Positions 34,238 through 42,711 of a stretch of DNA of 64,000 bases are shown here, piece after piece. The stretch's first letter is position 1, and each line of letters begins with the position of its first letter. Origin of the DNA: Mycobacterium yunnanensis (GTDB taxonomy: Bacteria > Actinomycetota > Actinomycetes > Mycobacteriales > Mycobacteriaceae); NCBI RefSeq assembly GCF_025823185.1, contig NZ_JACKVK010000008.1, positions 435,565 to 499,564 of the forward strand, in the 5' to 3' direction. The notes below the pieces were generated by a model. The model was not told where the DNA came from. It ran no database searches and was given only the letters and a program-made list of their open reading frames with translations. The translations under genes were made by a program, and so were the position numbers.

Positions 34238-34320
34238 GGCAGGTTGCCCGAGCGGCCAATGGGAGCGGACTGTAAATCCGTCGGCTAACGCCTACACAGG
34301 TTCGAATCCTGTACCTGCCA
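34238..34320 (+). tRNA. tRNA-Tyr (anticodon GTA)
   Basis: 83 nt with a long variable arm. Acceptor GGCAGGT/ACCTGCC pairs fully; discriminator A at 34320. Anticodon GTA is at 34272-34274 in the loop CTGTAAA; the T-arm contains GGTTCGAATCC. The CCA is not encoded. No integrase or att-type duplication is next to it. Confidence 0.97.
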
Positions 34321-34326
34321 CACCAT

Positions 34327-34357
34327 CGTCAGGCCCCCTCGTCGAGGGGGCCTGACG
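34327..34357. terminator. strong bidirectional terminator after tRNA-Tyr
   Basis: Arms CGTCAGGCCCCCTCG and CGAGGGGGCCTGACG (34327-34341 and 34343-34357) pair perfectly and are followed by GCGTTTGG. It separates tRNA-Tyr from the convergent coiled-coil gene, whose stop is 9 bp further on. Confidence 0.85.
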
Positions 34358-34365
34358 GCGTTTGG

Positions 34366-34863
34366 TCAGACGCCCGCGTTGCGGGCCGTCACGGCTGCGG
34401 CGGTGGTCTGGGCGGTGGACGGCTCACGCGGCGTGGCGAGGTCGTCGGCATCGTCGTCGCCGGCCTGTGCCGAACCGCCGTCGGCGGCACTGAGATCCTT
34501 GCTCTTCTGCGCGGCCAGCACCTCGGTCAGCAGCGCCTCGTCGTACCTCGCCTCAGCGGCCTCAGCCCGCTTGCGGGCCTCTGCCGCCTCTCGCTGAGCC
34601 TTGCTCCGCGCCTTGCGCAATGTGTCCCGTTCGCCGGCTGCCGCCTTCAGCGCACGCTTGAGTTCGGCCTGCTGGTCGATCGCCGCTTGGAGCGCGGCCT
34701 CGTCGGCCTTACGCCGTTCGGCATTCTCCTCGAGCCGCTCGAGCACGAGGGAGAGCTGATGCTCCGCGTGTGTGGCAAGGTCCTCCGCGGCCTGCCATGC
34801 GCCGCGCGGCTCGTCCAAGGCGGTGTGGTCGATCTCCAGGTCGCGGTATTCCTTGGTGCTCAT
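34366..34863 (-). CDS. alanine/glutamate-rich coiled-coil protein, unknown function
   Basis: 165 residues from ATG 34863, preceded by AGGAAGGA. Residues about 20-125 form a long charged coiled coil (RGAWQAAEDLATHAEHQL, LERLEENAERRKADEAALQA, RKARSKAQREAAEARKRAEA). The C-terminal 40 residues are acidic and low-complexity. No signal peptide, so probably cytoplasmic. It ends at the shared terminator of tRNA-Tyr. No family recognised. Confidence 0.7.
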   Translation of the reverse strand: MSTKEYRDLEIDHTALDEPRGAWQAAEDLATHAEHQLSLVLERLEENAERRKADEAALQAAIDQQAELKRALKAAAGERDTLRKARSKAQREAAEARKRAEAAEARYDEALLTEVLAAQKSKDLSAADGGSAQAGDDDADDLATPREPSTAQTTAAAVTARNAGV

Positions 34864-35202
34864 TGGGGGTTCCTTCCTGTGGGCATGTCGCACAGTGGGC
34901 AGGACATGCATTCGGGTACCCGTCGACTGACCGGTCCGATGCCCTCGAATTCCCGTGAACAGGGCGTCGCAATCGTGGGGAGGGCACGCACCACGCCCAA
35001 AGGGTCTGACGAACAGAGCGTTTGATCAGACGAGCGCCCTCGGTCGCCATGGGACCCGGCAATGTTCGTTTAGTGGATGGGTATGACGGAAAACGATATA
35101 TTCGCCTCGGAGCGCTGGGCGGCGTCCCCCCGCCCACCCGCTCAAGTCCTTGACCGGCTCTGACCCCCTTGAGCCGTCAAGGGCGCCCCCACCGTAGAGG
35201 CG
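34864..35202. other. 339-bp intergenic region between coiled-coil protein and PrpF-like gene
   Basis: Holds the promoter and leader of the leftward coiled-coil gene, a terminator-like hairpin at 35149-35181 and one possible 26-codon frame (35083-35163, starting MTENDIF). No larger gene or RNA gene is apparent. Confidence 0.6.
35149..35181 (-). terminator. hairpin after the PrpF-like gene
   Basis: CTTGACCGGCTC (35149-35160) pairs with GAGCCGTCAAG (35171-35181), one bulged C, 10-nt loop, about 20 bp after the PrpF-like stop. A likely factor-independent terminator for that transcript. Confidence 0.55.
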
Positions 35203-36327
35203 TCAGGAACGCGCGGCGGCCATGGCCGTCGTGGCGACGAACAATTCGGCGATGGCGATCCGTCGGGCAGCCCGGTGCAGGGTCGCCGATTCGAGCGTGC
35301 CGTCGGGTCCGCGGTTCAGGTCGACGTGGAGCACCCCGGCCGGTGTCCCGAGTCGCAGCAGCGCCGGCGCCGCACCGTGCAGAGCGCGGGCGACCGTCCC
35401 CTCGGCGATCGTCGATGCCGCTGCCACGGCGACTGCCGAGGTCAGCCCGATGGCCGGATGGGGCGCAAGCATGGACAGCATCCGCACGGACACGTCGTAG
35501 TCGTCGGCGCGCACGGTCTCCCCGGCAGTGGTGCGGTAGTCGCGCGGCGCACCGACGATGCCGACCTTGGGGATGGCATGGCTGATGGGGTCGCCGGGCT
35601 TGGACAAGCCCATCCGCAGCGAGGCCTCTTGCCGCAGGGTCACCAGGAGCGGGACCTGCTCGGCGATGACGGAGTTGTCCTCGGCTCCGGTCAGGCCCAG
35701 ATCGGCGGCGTCGAACAGTGCGGCGGGGGCGCCGGCCGTCACCATCGTGGCGGCGTAGGACCGACCCGCGACGCAGACTCGGTCGACGGGGTTGCCCGTC
35801 GGCAGGAGGGCGCCGCTGGACAGCCCGGTGAAGGTGAGGCCCACGGGCACCCCGAGGGCCGTGGTGCCCGGCACGGGAGCGTTGCCCTCGGTGGGAATGG
35901 CGCCGCCGGGGGTGGCGATCTCGGCGGTGAGGACGGCGCCGGTGTTTTGATTGCGCATCCGCACCGTGGTGACGGCGTCGTCGACGGCGACGAGGCCCGT
36001 CTGCAAGGCGTAGAGGCCGATCGCGGTGGCGCAGTTGCCGCAGTTGGAGCCCCACTCGACGCGGCGGTCACCGATTGCGACCTGGGCGAACAGGTAGTCG
36101 ACGTCGACGCCGGGTGCCGCGGCGCGCCGCACGATCGCGGCCTTGGAGGTGGTCGAGCTGCCGCCGCCGACCCCGTCGAGTTGGCGGGGATCTCCGGAGC
36201 CGAACGCCGAGATGAGCAGCGGGTCCAGCCCGCCTGCCTCGGCGACGAGCGGGTCGACGTCGACGGCGTTGAACAGCCAGCACTTGCTGGTACCGCCCCG
36301 CATCCACGTAGCGCGAAGTGTGAGCAT
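35203..36327 (-). CDS. PrpF-family isomerase (aconitate/oxalomesaconate tautomerase type)
   Basis: 374 residues from ATG 36327, with AGAAAGG upstream. PrpF/DapF-fold protein: RATWMRGGTSKCWLFN at 5-20, GSGDPRQLDGVGGGSSTTSKAA and GSNCGNCATAIG are the family signatures, including the paired-cysteine region that supplies the acid/base residues. Members move double bonds or epimerise tricarboxylates such as 2-methylaconitate or 4-oxalomesaconate. The gene is 121 bp downstream of the MatC-type permease on the same strand and under the divergent LysR gene. Together these suggest uptake and isomerisation of an unsaturated di- or tricarboxylate. The substrate is inferred from family only. Confidence 0.88.
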   Translation of the reverse strand: MLTLRATWMRGGTSKCWLFNAVDVDPLVAEAGGLDPLLISAFGSGDPRQLDGVGGGSSTTSKAAIVRRAAAPGVDVDYLFAQVAIGDRRVEWGSNCGNCATAIGLYALQTGLVAVDDAVTTVRMRNQNTGAVLTAEIATPGGAIPTEGNAPVPGTTALGVPVGLTFTGLSSGALLPTGNPVDRVCVAGRSYAATMVTAGAPAALFDAADLGLTGAEDNSVIAEQVPLLVTLRQEASLRMGLSKPGDPISHAIPKVGIVGAPRDYRTTAGETVRADDYDVSVRMLSMLAPHPAIGLTSAVAVAAASTIAEGTVARALHGAAPALLRLGTPAGVLHVDLNRGPDGTLESATLHRAARRIAIAELFVATTAMAAARS

Positions 36328-36420
36328 GTCAGGCCTGACCTTTCTGCACGGCGGATGGTGGCGTGCTTCCACTGTGGCCATGAAGGGGATGAAGGACAAT
36401 CGCAGATTGGGCGACTGGTG

Positions 36421-36435
36421 TTAAGCGCTGCTTAA
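36421..36435. promoter_or_regulatory. TTAA-N7-TTAA element in the PrpF leader
   Basis: TTAAGCGCTGCTTAA is a perfect inverted repeat (TTAAGC-GCT-GCTTAA). A second TTAA-N7-TTAA occurs at 37992-38006 in the LysR/MatC divergent region, so both may be LysR-family binding sites. Confidence 0.45.
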
Positions 36436-36448
36436 GCCTTTGCGGCTG

Positions 36449-37831
36449 TCAGAGCAGGGTGGGGACGACCACCAGGACCAGCCAGCACAGGGCGGGCGCA
36501 ACCGCGACGACGACGCCGGAGTTCAGCAGCAGCTGCCGGTAGAACCGCGGCCGGGCGATGCCCTGGGCGTTGGCCAGCACCAGTGCGCCGTTGGTCGAGA
36601 AGGGCGAGACGTCGACCACCGTGGCCGAGATGGCAAGTGCGGCAACCACTCCCACGATCGGCAGCGCGCCGGTGTGCAGCAGGGGCAGCGCCATCGGGAT
36701 CACCGCGGCCATCAGCGCGGTGGAGGAGGCGAACGCCGAGGTGACGCCGATGACGTAGCAGAGGACCACGGCGACCAGCAGCGGGGCGCCGATCGTGATG
36801 GCCATCGTGGCGAGGTGGTCGATGGTGCCGACTTCCTGCAGCACCGAGATGTAGGTGATCATGCCGGCGACGAGGAGGACCGTCGACCAGCTGATGCCGG
36901 CGATGGCCTCGTTCTGCTTGGACAGGTCGGTGAAGGCCAGGACCGCACCGGCCGCGATCGCGATGAAGCTGATCGGCAGGTGGAACACCAGCACCAGCAC
37001 CAGCACGATCCCGATGAGGGCCAAGGTCAGCTTCTGGACGCGGGTCACCGGGGTGGGCGCGGCGTCGAGGAGGACGTCGGTCTGCACGGGCCGGGTCAGC
37101 AGTCCGGTGCCGCCTGCGCCACTGCCGCCGCCGGTGGGTGCGTGGTCGCGGGAACCCGCGCCGCCACCGGTCCCTGTGGGTTCCTCGGCGATGGCCGAAC
37201 CGGTGGCGCTGAATTCGAGGTTGCGGGTGCGGGCCAGGGTCGCGTAGCCGACGACGGTGAGCACCGACAGCAGCAGGTTGACGCCGTAGCTGGCGAAGAA
37301 CAGGGTCCAGGGGTTGATGCTCAGGCCGCTCTTCTCGACGATGTCGCAGACCAGCACGCCGGACACCGAGATGGGGGAGAACGCTCCGGCGTGCGCGCCG
37401 TTGATCGTCATGATGCCCATGACCAGCGGACTCATCTTGGTCCGTGCGGCGAACGACATGGCGGCCGGGGAGATGAGGGCGACCGCGGCGGGACTGAAGG
37501 TGCCCAGCGCGGTCAGCACTGATGCGCAGAAGAAGAACACCCACGGCACGACGGTCACGCGCCCGCGGACCGCCCGGATGCAGGCGTTGACCATCAGGTC
37601 GATCGTGCCGTTCTTCTTGGCCATGCCGAAGAAGTAGGTGACGCCGATGATCGTCAGCACGATCGAGCTGGGGAACGCGGCGAGGATTTCCTTGTCGTCG
37701 TACCCGAGCATGAAGGCGCCGACGCCGAATGCGCCGATGAAGCCGAGGATTCCGATGTTGATCGGAAAGAAGGTGGCGATGACGAACATCGCCACCAGGG
37801 CTATCAGGGGTAGTACTTCGACAGAGGTCAT
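36449..37831 (-). CDS. MatC-type dicarboxylate transporter
   Basis: 460 residues with about 11-12 membrane helices in two halves, separated by a low-complexity Gly/Pro/Thr linker (around residues 210-255). The N-terminus (VLPLIALVAMFVIATFFPINIGILGFIGAFGVG) and GTFSPAAVALISPAAMSFAARTKMSPLVMGIMTINGAHAGAFSPISVSG match the dicarboxylate carrier MatC N-terminal family; the C-terminal half repeats a similar motif (VVDVSPFSTNGALVLANA). MatC imports malonate or succinate-like acids. Divergent from a LysR regulator and 121 bp before the PrpF-like gene. ATG at 37831. Confidence 0.85.
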   Translation of the reverse strand: MTSVEVLPLIALVAMFVIATFFPINIGILGFIGAFGVGAFMLGYDDKEILAAFPSSIVLTIIGVTYFFGMAKKNGTIDLMVNACIRAVRGRVTVVPWVFFFCASVLTALGTFSPAAVALISPAAMSFAARTKMSPLVMGIMTINGAHAGAFSPISVSGVLVCDIVEKSGLSINPWTLFFASYGVNLLLSVLTVVGYATLARTRNLEFSATGSAIAEEPTGTGGGAGSRDHAPTGGGSGAGGTGLLTRPVQTDVLLDAAPTPVTRVQKLTLALIGIVLVLVLVFHLPISFIAIAAGAVLAFTDLSKQNEAIAGISWSTVLLVAGMITYISVLQEVGTIDHLATMAITIGAPLLVAVVLCYVIGVTSAFASSTALMAAVIPMALPLLHTGALPIVGVVAALAISATVVDVSPFSTNGALVLANAQGIARPRFYRQLLLNSGVVVAVAPALCWLVLVVVPTLL

Positions 37832-37964
37832 GGTGTGCTCTCAGTTCCCGAGACGGTGGCGCATCCAGACGGGCCTCGAGCCGTCAGGTGAGAACGGCGT
37901 CGTGCTCGGTGTCACACGCTCCATTGATGATTACGTAGATCACAGTAGGAACGACCCGACTTAA

Positions 37965-38006
37965 CGACAATGTCGAGTTGATACAGTGCACTTAAATTTT
38001 TCTTAA
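37965..38006. promoter_or_regulatory. LysR-type control region between MatC and LysR genes
   Basis: Contains an 11-bp palindrome CGACAATGTCG (37965-37975) and a TTAA-N7-TTAA box (37992-38006); a TTAA also begins at 37961, 31 bp before the next, about three helical turns. Spaced half-sites upstream of the transporter and near the regulator start are typical for LysR activators. Confidence 0.5.
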
Positions 38007-38025
38007 CCCTTGTAGGACGGTCGTC

Positions 38026-38943
38026 ATGGACACCAACCGCATGTTCACGCTCCGCGAGGTCGCCACCCACGGCTCCATCACCGCCGCGGCCGACGCCCTC
38101 GGCTACACCACCTCGGCGATATCGCAGCAGATTGCGAAGCTGGAGAAGGAAGCCGCACAGCCGTTGCTCGAGCGCCATGCGCGCGGCGTGGTGCTGACCG
38201 AGGCGGGGCGCGCGGTGGTGCGCCACACCGAGCGGATCCTGGTCGAATTGCAGGCTGCCGACGCCGAACTCGCCGAGATACGCGGGTTGCGTGCTGGCGT
38301 CCTGGCGATCGGCACCTTCCCGACGGCCGGCTCGTCGCTGCTGCCGCTGGTGGTCAAGGAGTTCAAGACCCGGCATCCCGGTGTCGACCTGACGGTGCTC
38401 AGCGGCCGGTTCTCCCGACTGGTCGACTCGTTGCGCAGGCGGGAGACCGAGTTGTCCCTGCTGTGGGACTACGAGTGGAACAGGATCGAGGACCCGACCT
38501 TGACCTGTCACCACCTGATGAACGATCCGACGATGCTGCTGGTGTCCGAGCGCCACCGCCTCGCCGACCGCGACTCGATCAGCATCGGCGAGCTGCGGGA
38601 CGAGGCGTGGGTGGTGCGCGCCGACGACCATCCGGTGGCCCAAACGCTCGAAAAGCTGTGCCAGCAGGGCGGTTTCACGCCGCGAACCAGTGTGTTCGCC
38701 CACGATTACGGAGAGGTCCAGGCAATGGTCGCAGTAGAACTCGGCGTCGCGATCGCACCGCGTCTGGCGGTGCTGAACCCGCGGCCGGACGTGCGGTCGA
38801 TCAAGCTGGCGACGCGCCCGCCGCAGCGCCGCATCCTCATCGCCCACCTCGCCGAGCGACGGCTCAGCCCCGCGGCCCACGAGGCGATTGCCGTGAGTGC
38901 GGCGGCAGCGCGCCAGCTGGAGGAGGGCTTCGACCAACGGTGA
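38026..38943 (+). CDS. LysR-family transcriptional regulator
   Basis: 305 residues. N-terminal winged helix with MFTLREVATHGSITAAADALGYTTSAISQQIAKLEKE, followed by the helical linker and the periplasmic-binding-like effector domain (about 92-295: GVLAIGTFPTAGSSLLPLVVKEFKTRHPGVDL, MLLVSERHRLADRDSI and AHDYGEVQAMVAVELGVAIAPRLAV). It probably activates the divergent MatC-PrpF unit when its organic-acid inducer is bound. ATG at 38026. The following aldo-keto reductase gene begins 98 bp downstream and is probably a separate unit. Confidence 0.92.
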   Translation: MDTNRMFTLREVATHGSITAAADALGYTTSAISQQIAKLEKEAAQPLLERHARGVVLTEAGRAVVRHTERILVELQAADAELAEIRGLRAGVLAIGTFPTAGSSLLPLVVKEFKTRHPGVDLTVLSGRFSRLVDSLRRRETELSLLWDYEWNRIEDPTLTCHHLMNDPTMLLVSERHRLADRDSISIGELRDEAWVVRADDHPVAQTLEKLCQQGGFTPRTSVFAHDYGEVQAMVAVELGVAIAPRLAVLNPRPDVRSIKLATRPPQRRILIAHLAERRLSPAAHEAIAVSAAAARQLEEGFDQR

Positions 38944-39040
38944 CGTGCGCGGTCGACGGATCCGGCCGATCCTAGGAGTGCGGCGCCCATTGTGTCCGCA
39001 CCGCTGCTGACCGATGCTCGAGGGGACCGAAGGGACGTCC

Positions 39041-40009
39041 ATGAAGCGAACGAGTCTGGGTGGCCTCGACGTGTCGGCTCAAGGCCTGGGCTGCATGGGG
39101 ATGAGCGAGTACTACGGATCCTCGGACTGGGACACCAGCATCGCCACCACCGGCCACGCCGTCGACGTGGGTGTCACCCTCTTCGACACCGCCGACCAGT
39201 ACGGCGCGGGTCACAACGAAGTGTTGTTGGGTCGCGGGATCGCCGGGCGGCGTGACGACGTGCAGATCGCGACCAAGTTCGGCATCGACCGCAGCAGCGG
39301 CGACGACAAGCGTGTGCTCCGTGGCGACCCGCCGTACGTCAAGCGGTCCTGCGAGGCCTCGCTGTTGCGGTTGGGCGTCGACCACGTCGACCTCTATTAC
39401 CTGCACCGGCCGCCGCAGAACGCCGAGATCGAGGACACCGTGGGGGCGATGGCCGAGTTGGTCCAGGCCGGCAAGGTTCGGTACCTGGGTCTCAGCGAGG
39501 TCGACGCCGAGCTCCTGCGGCGAGCTCACGCGGTGCATCCGATCGCTGCGGTGCAAAGCGAATACTCCTTGTGGACAAGGGATGTCGAGCAGGTCACGCC
39601 GGTGATGGCCGAACTGGGCATCGGCCTGGTGCCCTACGCGCCGCTGGGGCGGGGATTCCTCACCGGGTCGGTGCACGCCGCGACGCTGGACGCCGACGAC
39701 TTCCGGGCCCGCAACCCGCGATTCACCGGGGAGGCGGGCCGACGGAACCAGGTCATCGCCGACACCGTCCGCGCCATCGGCGAGCGGCTCGGCGTCCTGC
39801 CCGCCCAGGTCGCGCTGGCCTGGGTGTACGCCCAAGCGCAGCGGCTGGGCGTCGCGGTCGTCCCGATTCCCGGCACCCGCCATGCGGAGCGACTCGACCA
39901 GAACGTCGCCGCTCTCGACGTCGAACTCGACGACGCCACGCTGGCCGAGCTGCAACCCCTCAGCGACATGGTCGCCGGCGGACGCTACACCGAACTCGGG
40001 GTGCGCTAG
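39041..40009 (+). CDS. aldo/keto reductase
   Basis: 322 residues from ATG 39041, after GGGACG-like purines. TIM-barrel NADPH oxidoreductase with the complete catalytic tetrad D49, Y54, K79 and H122 (FDTADQYG, ATKF, YYLHRP). Cofactor region near the C-terminus PIPGTRHAERLDQNVAALDVEL. It belongs to the AKR13/YajO-like plant/bacterial group (start TSLGGLDVSAQGLGCMGMSEYYG). Aldehyde or ketone substrate unknown. It lies 23 bp upstream of the AsnC-type regulator gene and may share the transcript that leads to the amidohydrolase and amidase. Confidence 0.92.
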   Translation: MKRTSLGGLDVSAQGLGCMGMSEYYGSSDWDTSIATTGHAVDVGVTLFDTADQYGAGHNEVLLGRGIAGRRDDVQIATKFGIDRSSGDDKRVLRGDPPYVKRSCEASLLRLGVDHVDLYYLHRPPQNAEIEDTVGAMAELVQAGKVRYLGLSEVDAELLRRAHAVHPIAAVQSEYSLWTRDVEQVTPVMAELGIGLVPYAPLGRGFLTGSVHAATLDADDFRARNPRFTGEAGRRNQVIADTVRAIGERLGVLPAQVALAWVYAQAQRLGVAVVPIPGTRHAERLDQNVAALDVELDDATLAELQPLSDMVAGGRYTELGVR

Positions 40010-40032
40010 GCGCGGGTCGGCATACTGTCGCA

Positions 40033-40992
40033 GTGCACCTCGACGAACTCGACCGCAGGATCGTGGGAGCCCTGCAAGTCGACGGCCGGGCGTCGTGGCG
40101 GCGCATCGCCGAGGTGCTCGAGGTCTCCGTCAGTACCGTCACGCGCCGCGGGATGGCGCTGCTGAATTCCGGTGCCGTCCGCGTGGTCGCGTTGCCGACG
40201 ACCACCACCACCGCGATCCTGGAGATCACCACCACGCCGCAGCGGGTCGACGCCGTCGCCCGCGAACTGGCCACGCGGCCCGACACGATCTTCGTCTACG
40301 TGCTTGGTGCGCCGGCACGCATCGTGGTGGAGGCGCACCAGCCCAGCGGCGGCGCCCTGGCCCGTGCGGTCATCGACGAGCTTCCCGCAGTCGACGGCGT
40401 CACCGCAGTGTCGGCCAGCCCCATCCTCGACTACTACCGAACCCTCAGCTCCTGGATGCCGGGTCAACTCTCGCCGGCCGAGACCGCCGCGATCAACGGC
40501 TCATTCGGTCGACAACCGCCGGCCTCGATGCTGAAGCTTGGTGACGCCGATCAGCAGATTCAGGACATTCTGGAGGCCGACGGGCGCGCGGCCGTGACCG
40601 ACATCGCGGCCGCGGTCGGCCAGTCCGAGACCAGCATCCGTCGGCGTCTCGGCGGCTTGATCGGCACCCGAATCGACGTCCGCGCCGTCGTGGCACCCAC
40701 GCTTCTCGGCCTCGACGTCTCGGCCTTCCTGTGGGTGCGGACGACCCCGGCGGCCGTGCCGCACGTCGCCGCAGACCTCGTGGCAAGTCCCTTCGTGCGC
40801 TACGCCGCGATGACGATGGGGGAGCACCAGTTGGTGGTCGACGTCGCCGTCGAGACCCTGGAGGACTTCCGGCGGTTCGTCACCGAGCAGCCGTGGACGT
40901 CGACGGTGGAATCCGTCCGGTCCTCACCCGTGCTCGCCGCGTACAAGCGCAGTGGCATTCGCGTGGAGGAGCGCAGCGCTTTTCGTCGTTGA
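40033..40992 (+). CDS. double-domain Lrp/AsnC-family regulator
   Basis: 319 residues from GTG 40033; TACTGT (TANNNT) ends 4 nt before the start, so the message may be nearly leaderless. Two AsnC-type units in tandem: HTH 1 (about 1-45: HLDELDRRIVGALQVDGRAS, WRRIAEVLEVSVSTVTRRG), a ligand domain, then a second HTH (about 168-215: DADQQIQDILEADGRAAVTD, IAAAVGQSETSIRRRL) and a second ligand domain. Tandem Lrp proteins are known in actinobacteria and typically sense amino acids. It precedes the amidohydrolase and amidase genes, which suggests control of amide or amino-acid-derivative use. Direct repeats at 41000-41052 lie between it and its target. Confidence 0.88.
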   Translation: MHLDELDRRIVGALQVDGRASWRRIAEVLEVSVSTVTRRGMALLNSGAVRVVALPTTTTTAILEITTTPQRVDAVARELATRPDTIFVYVLGAPARIVVEAHQPSGGALARAVIDELPAVDGVTAVSASPILDYYRTLSSWMPGQLSPAETAAINGSFGRQPPASMLKLGDADQQIQDILEADGRAAVTDIAAAVGQSETSIRRRLGGLIGTRIDVRAVVAPTLLGLDVSAFLWVRTTPAAVPHVAADLVASPFVRYAAMTMGEHQLVVDVAVETLEDFRRFVTEQPWTSTVESVRSSPVLAAYKRSGIRVEERSAFRR

Positions 40993-40999
40993 CGGCGGC

Positions 41000-41052
41000 C
41001 AAACGAACGATTTCTGCCGTTCTCGCCGATCAAACGAGGCATTCCGGCTGTC
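41000..41052 (+). repeat. 31-bp-spaced direct repeat, candidate AsnC operator
   Basis: CAAACGA occurs at 41000-41006 and 41031-41037, and a further set of matching bases follows each copy (about 14 of 22 identical). Positions upstream of the amidohydrolase start and three helical turns apart suit an Lrp/AsnC-type site. Confidence 0.35.
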
Positions 41053-41097
41053 TTTGTGTGTACGGTGACGCATTACGACCCGTCTAGGAGCCCCGCG

Positions 41098-42711
41098 ATG
41101 ATCCTGTACCGAAACGCGCGCATCTTCACCGCGGCCGAGCCCGCCTGGGCTGAGGCGATGGTGGTCGCCGACGGGCGCCTGCTCTACGTGGGCGACGAGG
41201 CGTCGGCCGCCAGGCACGCCACCGGGGCCGAGGCAGTCGACCTGGGTGGCGCCTTCGTTCTGCCCGGCTTCATCGACGCCCACACGCATCTGGTGCCGTT
41301 CGGCGAATCCCTGGGGCACGTCGACCTCATGGGAACCCAGAACCTCGACGACATCGCCGCGCGGGTCACGGCTGCCGCCGCGGCCGACCCCGAAGCCCCG
41401 CGGATCATGGGACGCAACTGGCTGGCGACGTCGATCCCCGGGCGCATCCCCGACCGTCACATGATCGACGAGATGGAAGCCGACAGGCCGGTATACCTCG
41501 ACGCCTTTGACTCGCATTCGATGTGGGTCAACACCGCAGCGCTGCGGGAACTCGGAATCGACGACGACACACCGGATCCCATCGGCGGTCGCATCGCCCG
41601 CGATCTGGAGACCGGCGTCGCCACCGGCATGCTCTACGAGACGGCGTCCTTGCAGCTGGCGGCGAGCTTCTTGACCTCGACGGTCACCGACGACGACCGC
41701 GATCGTGCGCTTCGGTCGGCCTTCTCTCGGTACCTGGCGTCCGGGGTGACTGCCGCGGTCGACATGGCCCTGCGGCAGGCCGAACTGGAAACCCTTGAGC
41801 GCCAGCTCGATCGGGGCGACGGCACGTTGCCGATCCGCGTCGCCGCACACTGGTTCGTCGACCTGTGTGCGACCGAAGCCGAGAACGTCGCCCAGGTTCG
41901 GTACGCCGCGGAGCTGGCCAAGCGCCTGAACGGGCCGTGGTTGCGGGTGACGGGCATCAAGGTGATGGTCGACGGCGTCATCGACAGCTGCACCGCGGCG
42001 ATGAAGTCGCCCTATGCCGACGGCAGCCACTGCGGCCCGATCTGGAGTCTGGAGGCGCTCGGTCCCGTCGTGGCGGCGGCCGACGCCGCCGGTCTGCAGG
42101 TCGCCATGCACGCGATCGGCGACGAGGCGTCCGACATCGCGCTGTCGGCGATCGAGCACGCGCACGCCGTCAACGGCCCGCGTGCGCGGCGCCACCGCAT
42201 CGAACACCTGGAATCCGTGACGCCGGACAACATTCGGCGCCTCGCCGGCCTTGGCGTGGTCGCATCCATGCAGCCGGTGCACGCCGATCCCGCGGTCGCC
42301 GAGAACTGGGTGGCCATGCTCGGTGACGAGCGCGCCGAGCGTGGTATGCCGTGGCCCGAGATCACCTCGGCGGGTGGGGTGCTCGCCTTCGGCACCGACG
42401 CGCCCACCGCGCCCCATGCGCCGCTGCCCAACATGTACGTGGCCACCACCCGATGCTCGGCGCTCGTGCCCGGCCTCGGCCCCAACATCCCGGAGTACGC
42501 GCTGCCCCTGGCCGAAGCGCTCGCCCACGGCACCAAGGACGCGGCCTTCGCCTGTCGCTGGGACGAGCTGACCGGACAGCTGGTAGCCGGCAAGGCCGCC
42601 GACTTCGTCGTCCTGGACCGCAATCCGTTCACCGGCGAGCAGATCGAGCTGTTGACCACCAACGTCACCTCGACCGTCGTGGCGGGCGAGCCGGTGTCAC
42701 CGCAGCCGTGA
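41098..42711 (+). CDS. YtcJ-like amidohydrolase
   Basis: 537 residues from ATG 41098. Metal ligands H62/H64 (IDAHTH) start the barrel; HAIGDEASDIAL, RRHRIEHLE and FGTDAPTAPHAPLPN provide further ligands and the catalytic Asp; the final sandwich closes with GKAADFVVLDRNPF. Same amidohydrolase_3 group as the Rv0552-type gene at 10117, but only moderately similar by eye. Its stop TGA overlaps the GTG of the amidase gene (GTGA), so the two hydrolases are co-translated. Likely hydrolyses a small amide, imide or formamide; substrate unknown. Confidence 0.9.
   Translation: MILYRNARIFTAAEPAWAEAMVVADGRLLYVGDEASAARHATGAEAVDLGGAFVLPGFIDAHTHLVPFGESLGHVDLMGTQNLDDIAARVTAAAAADPEAPRIMGRNWLATSIPGRIPDRHMIDEMEADRPVYLDAFDSHSMWVNTAALRELGIDDDTPDPIGGRIARDLETGVATGMLYETASLQLAASFLTSTVTDDDRDRALRSAFSRYLASGVTAAVDMALRQAELETLERQLDRGDGTLPIRVAAHWFVDLCATEAENVAQVRYAAELAKRLNGPWLRVTGIKVMVDGVIDSCTAAMKSPYADGSHCGPIWSLEALGPVVAAADAAGLQVAMHAIGDEASDIALSAIEHAHAVNGPRARRHRIEHLESVTPDNIRRLAGLGVVASMQPVHADPAVAENWVAMLGDERAERGMPWPEITSAGGVLAFGTDAPTAPHAPLPNMYVATTRCSALVPGLGPNIPEYALPLAEALAHGTKDAAFACRWDELTGQLVAGKAADFVVLDRNPFTGEQIELLTTNVTSTVVAGEPVSPQP

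Noticed and set aside
34238..34320. tRNA-Tyr as an integration site for a mobile element
   Set aside because: No integrase, no duplicated tRNA end and ordinary neighbours on both sides.
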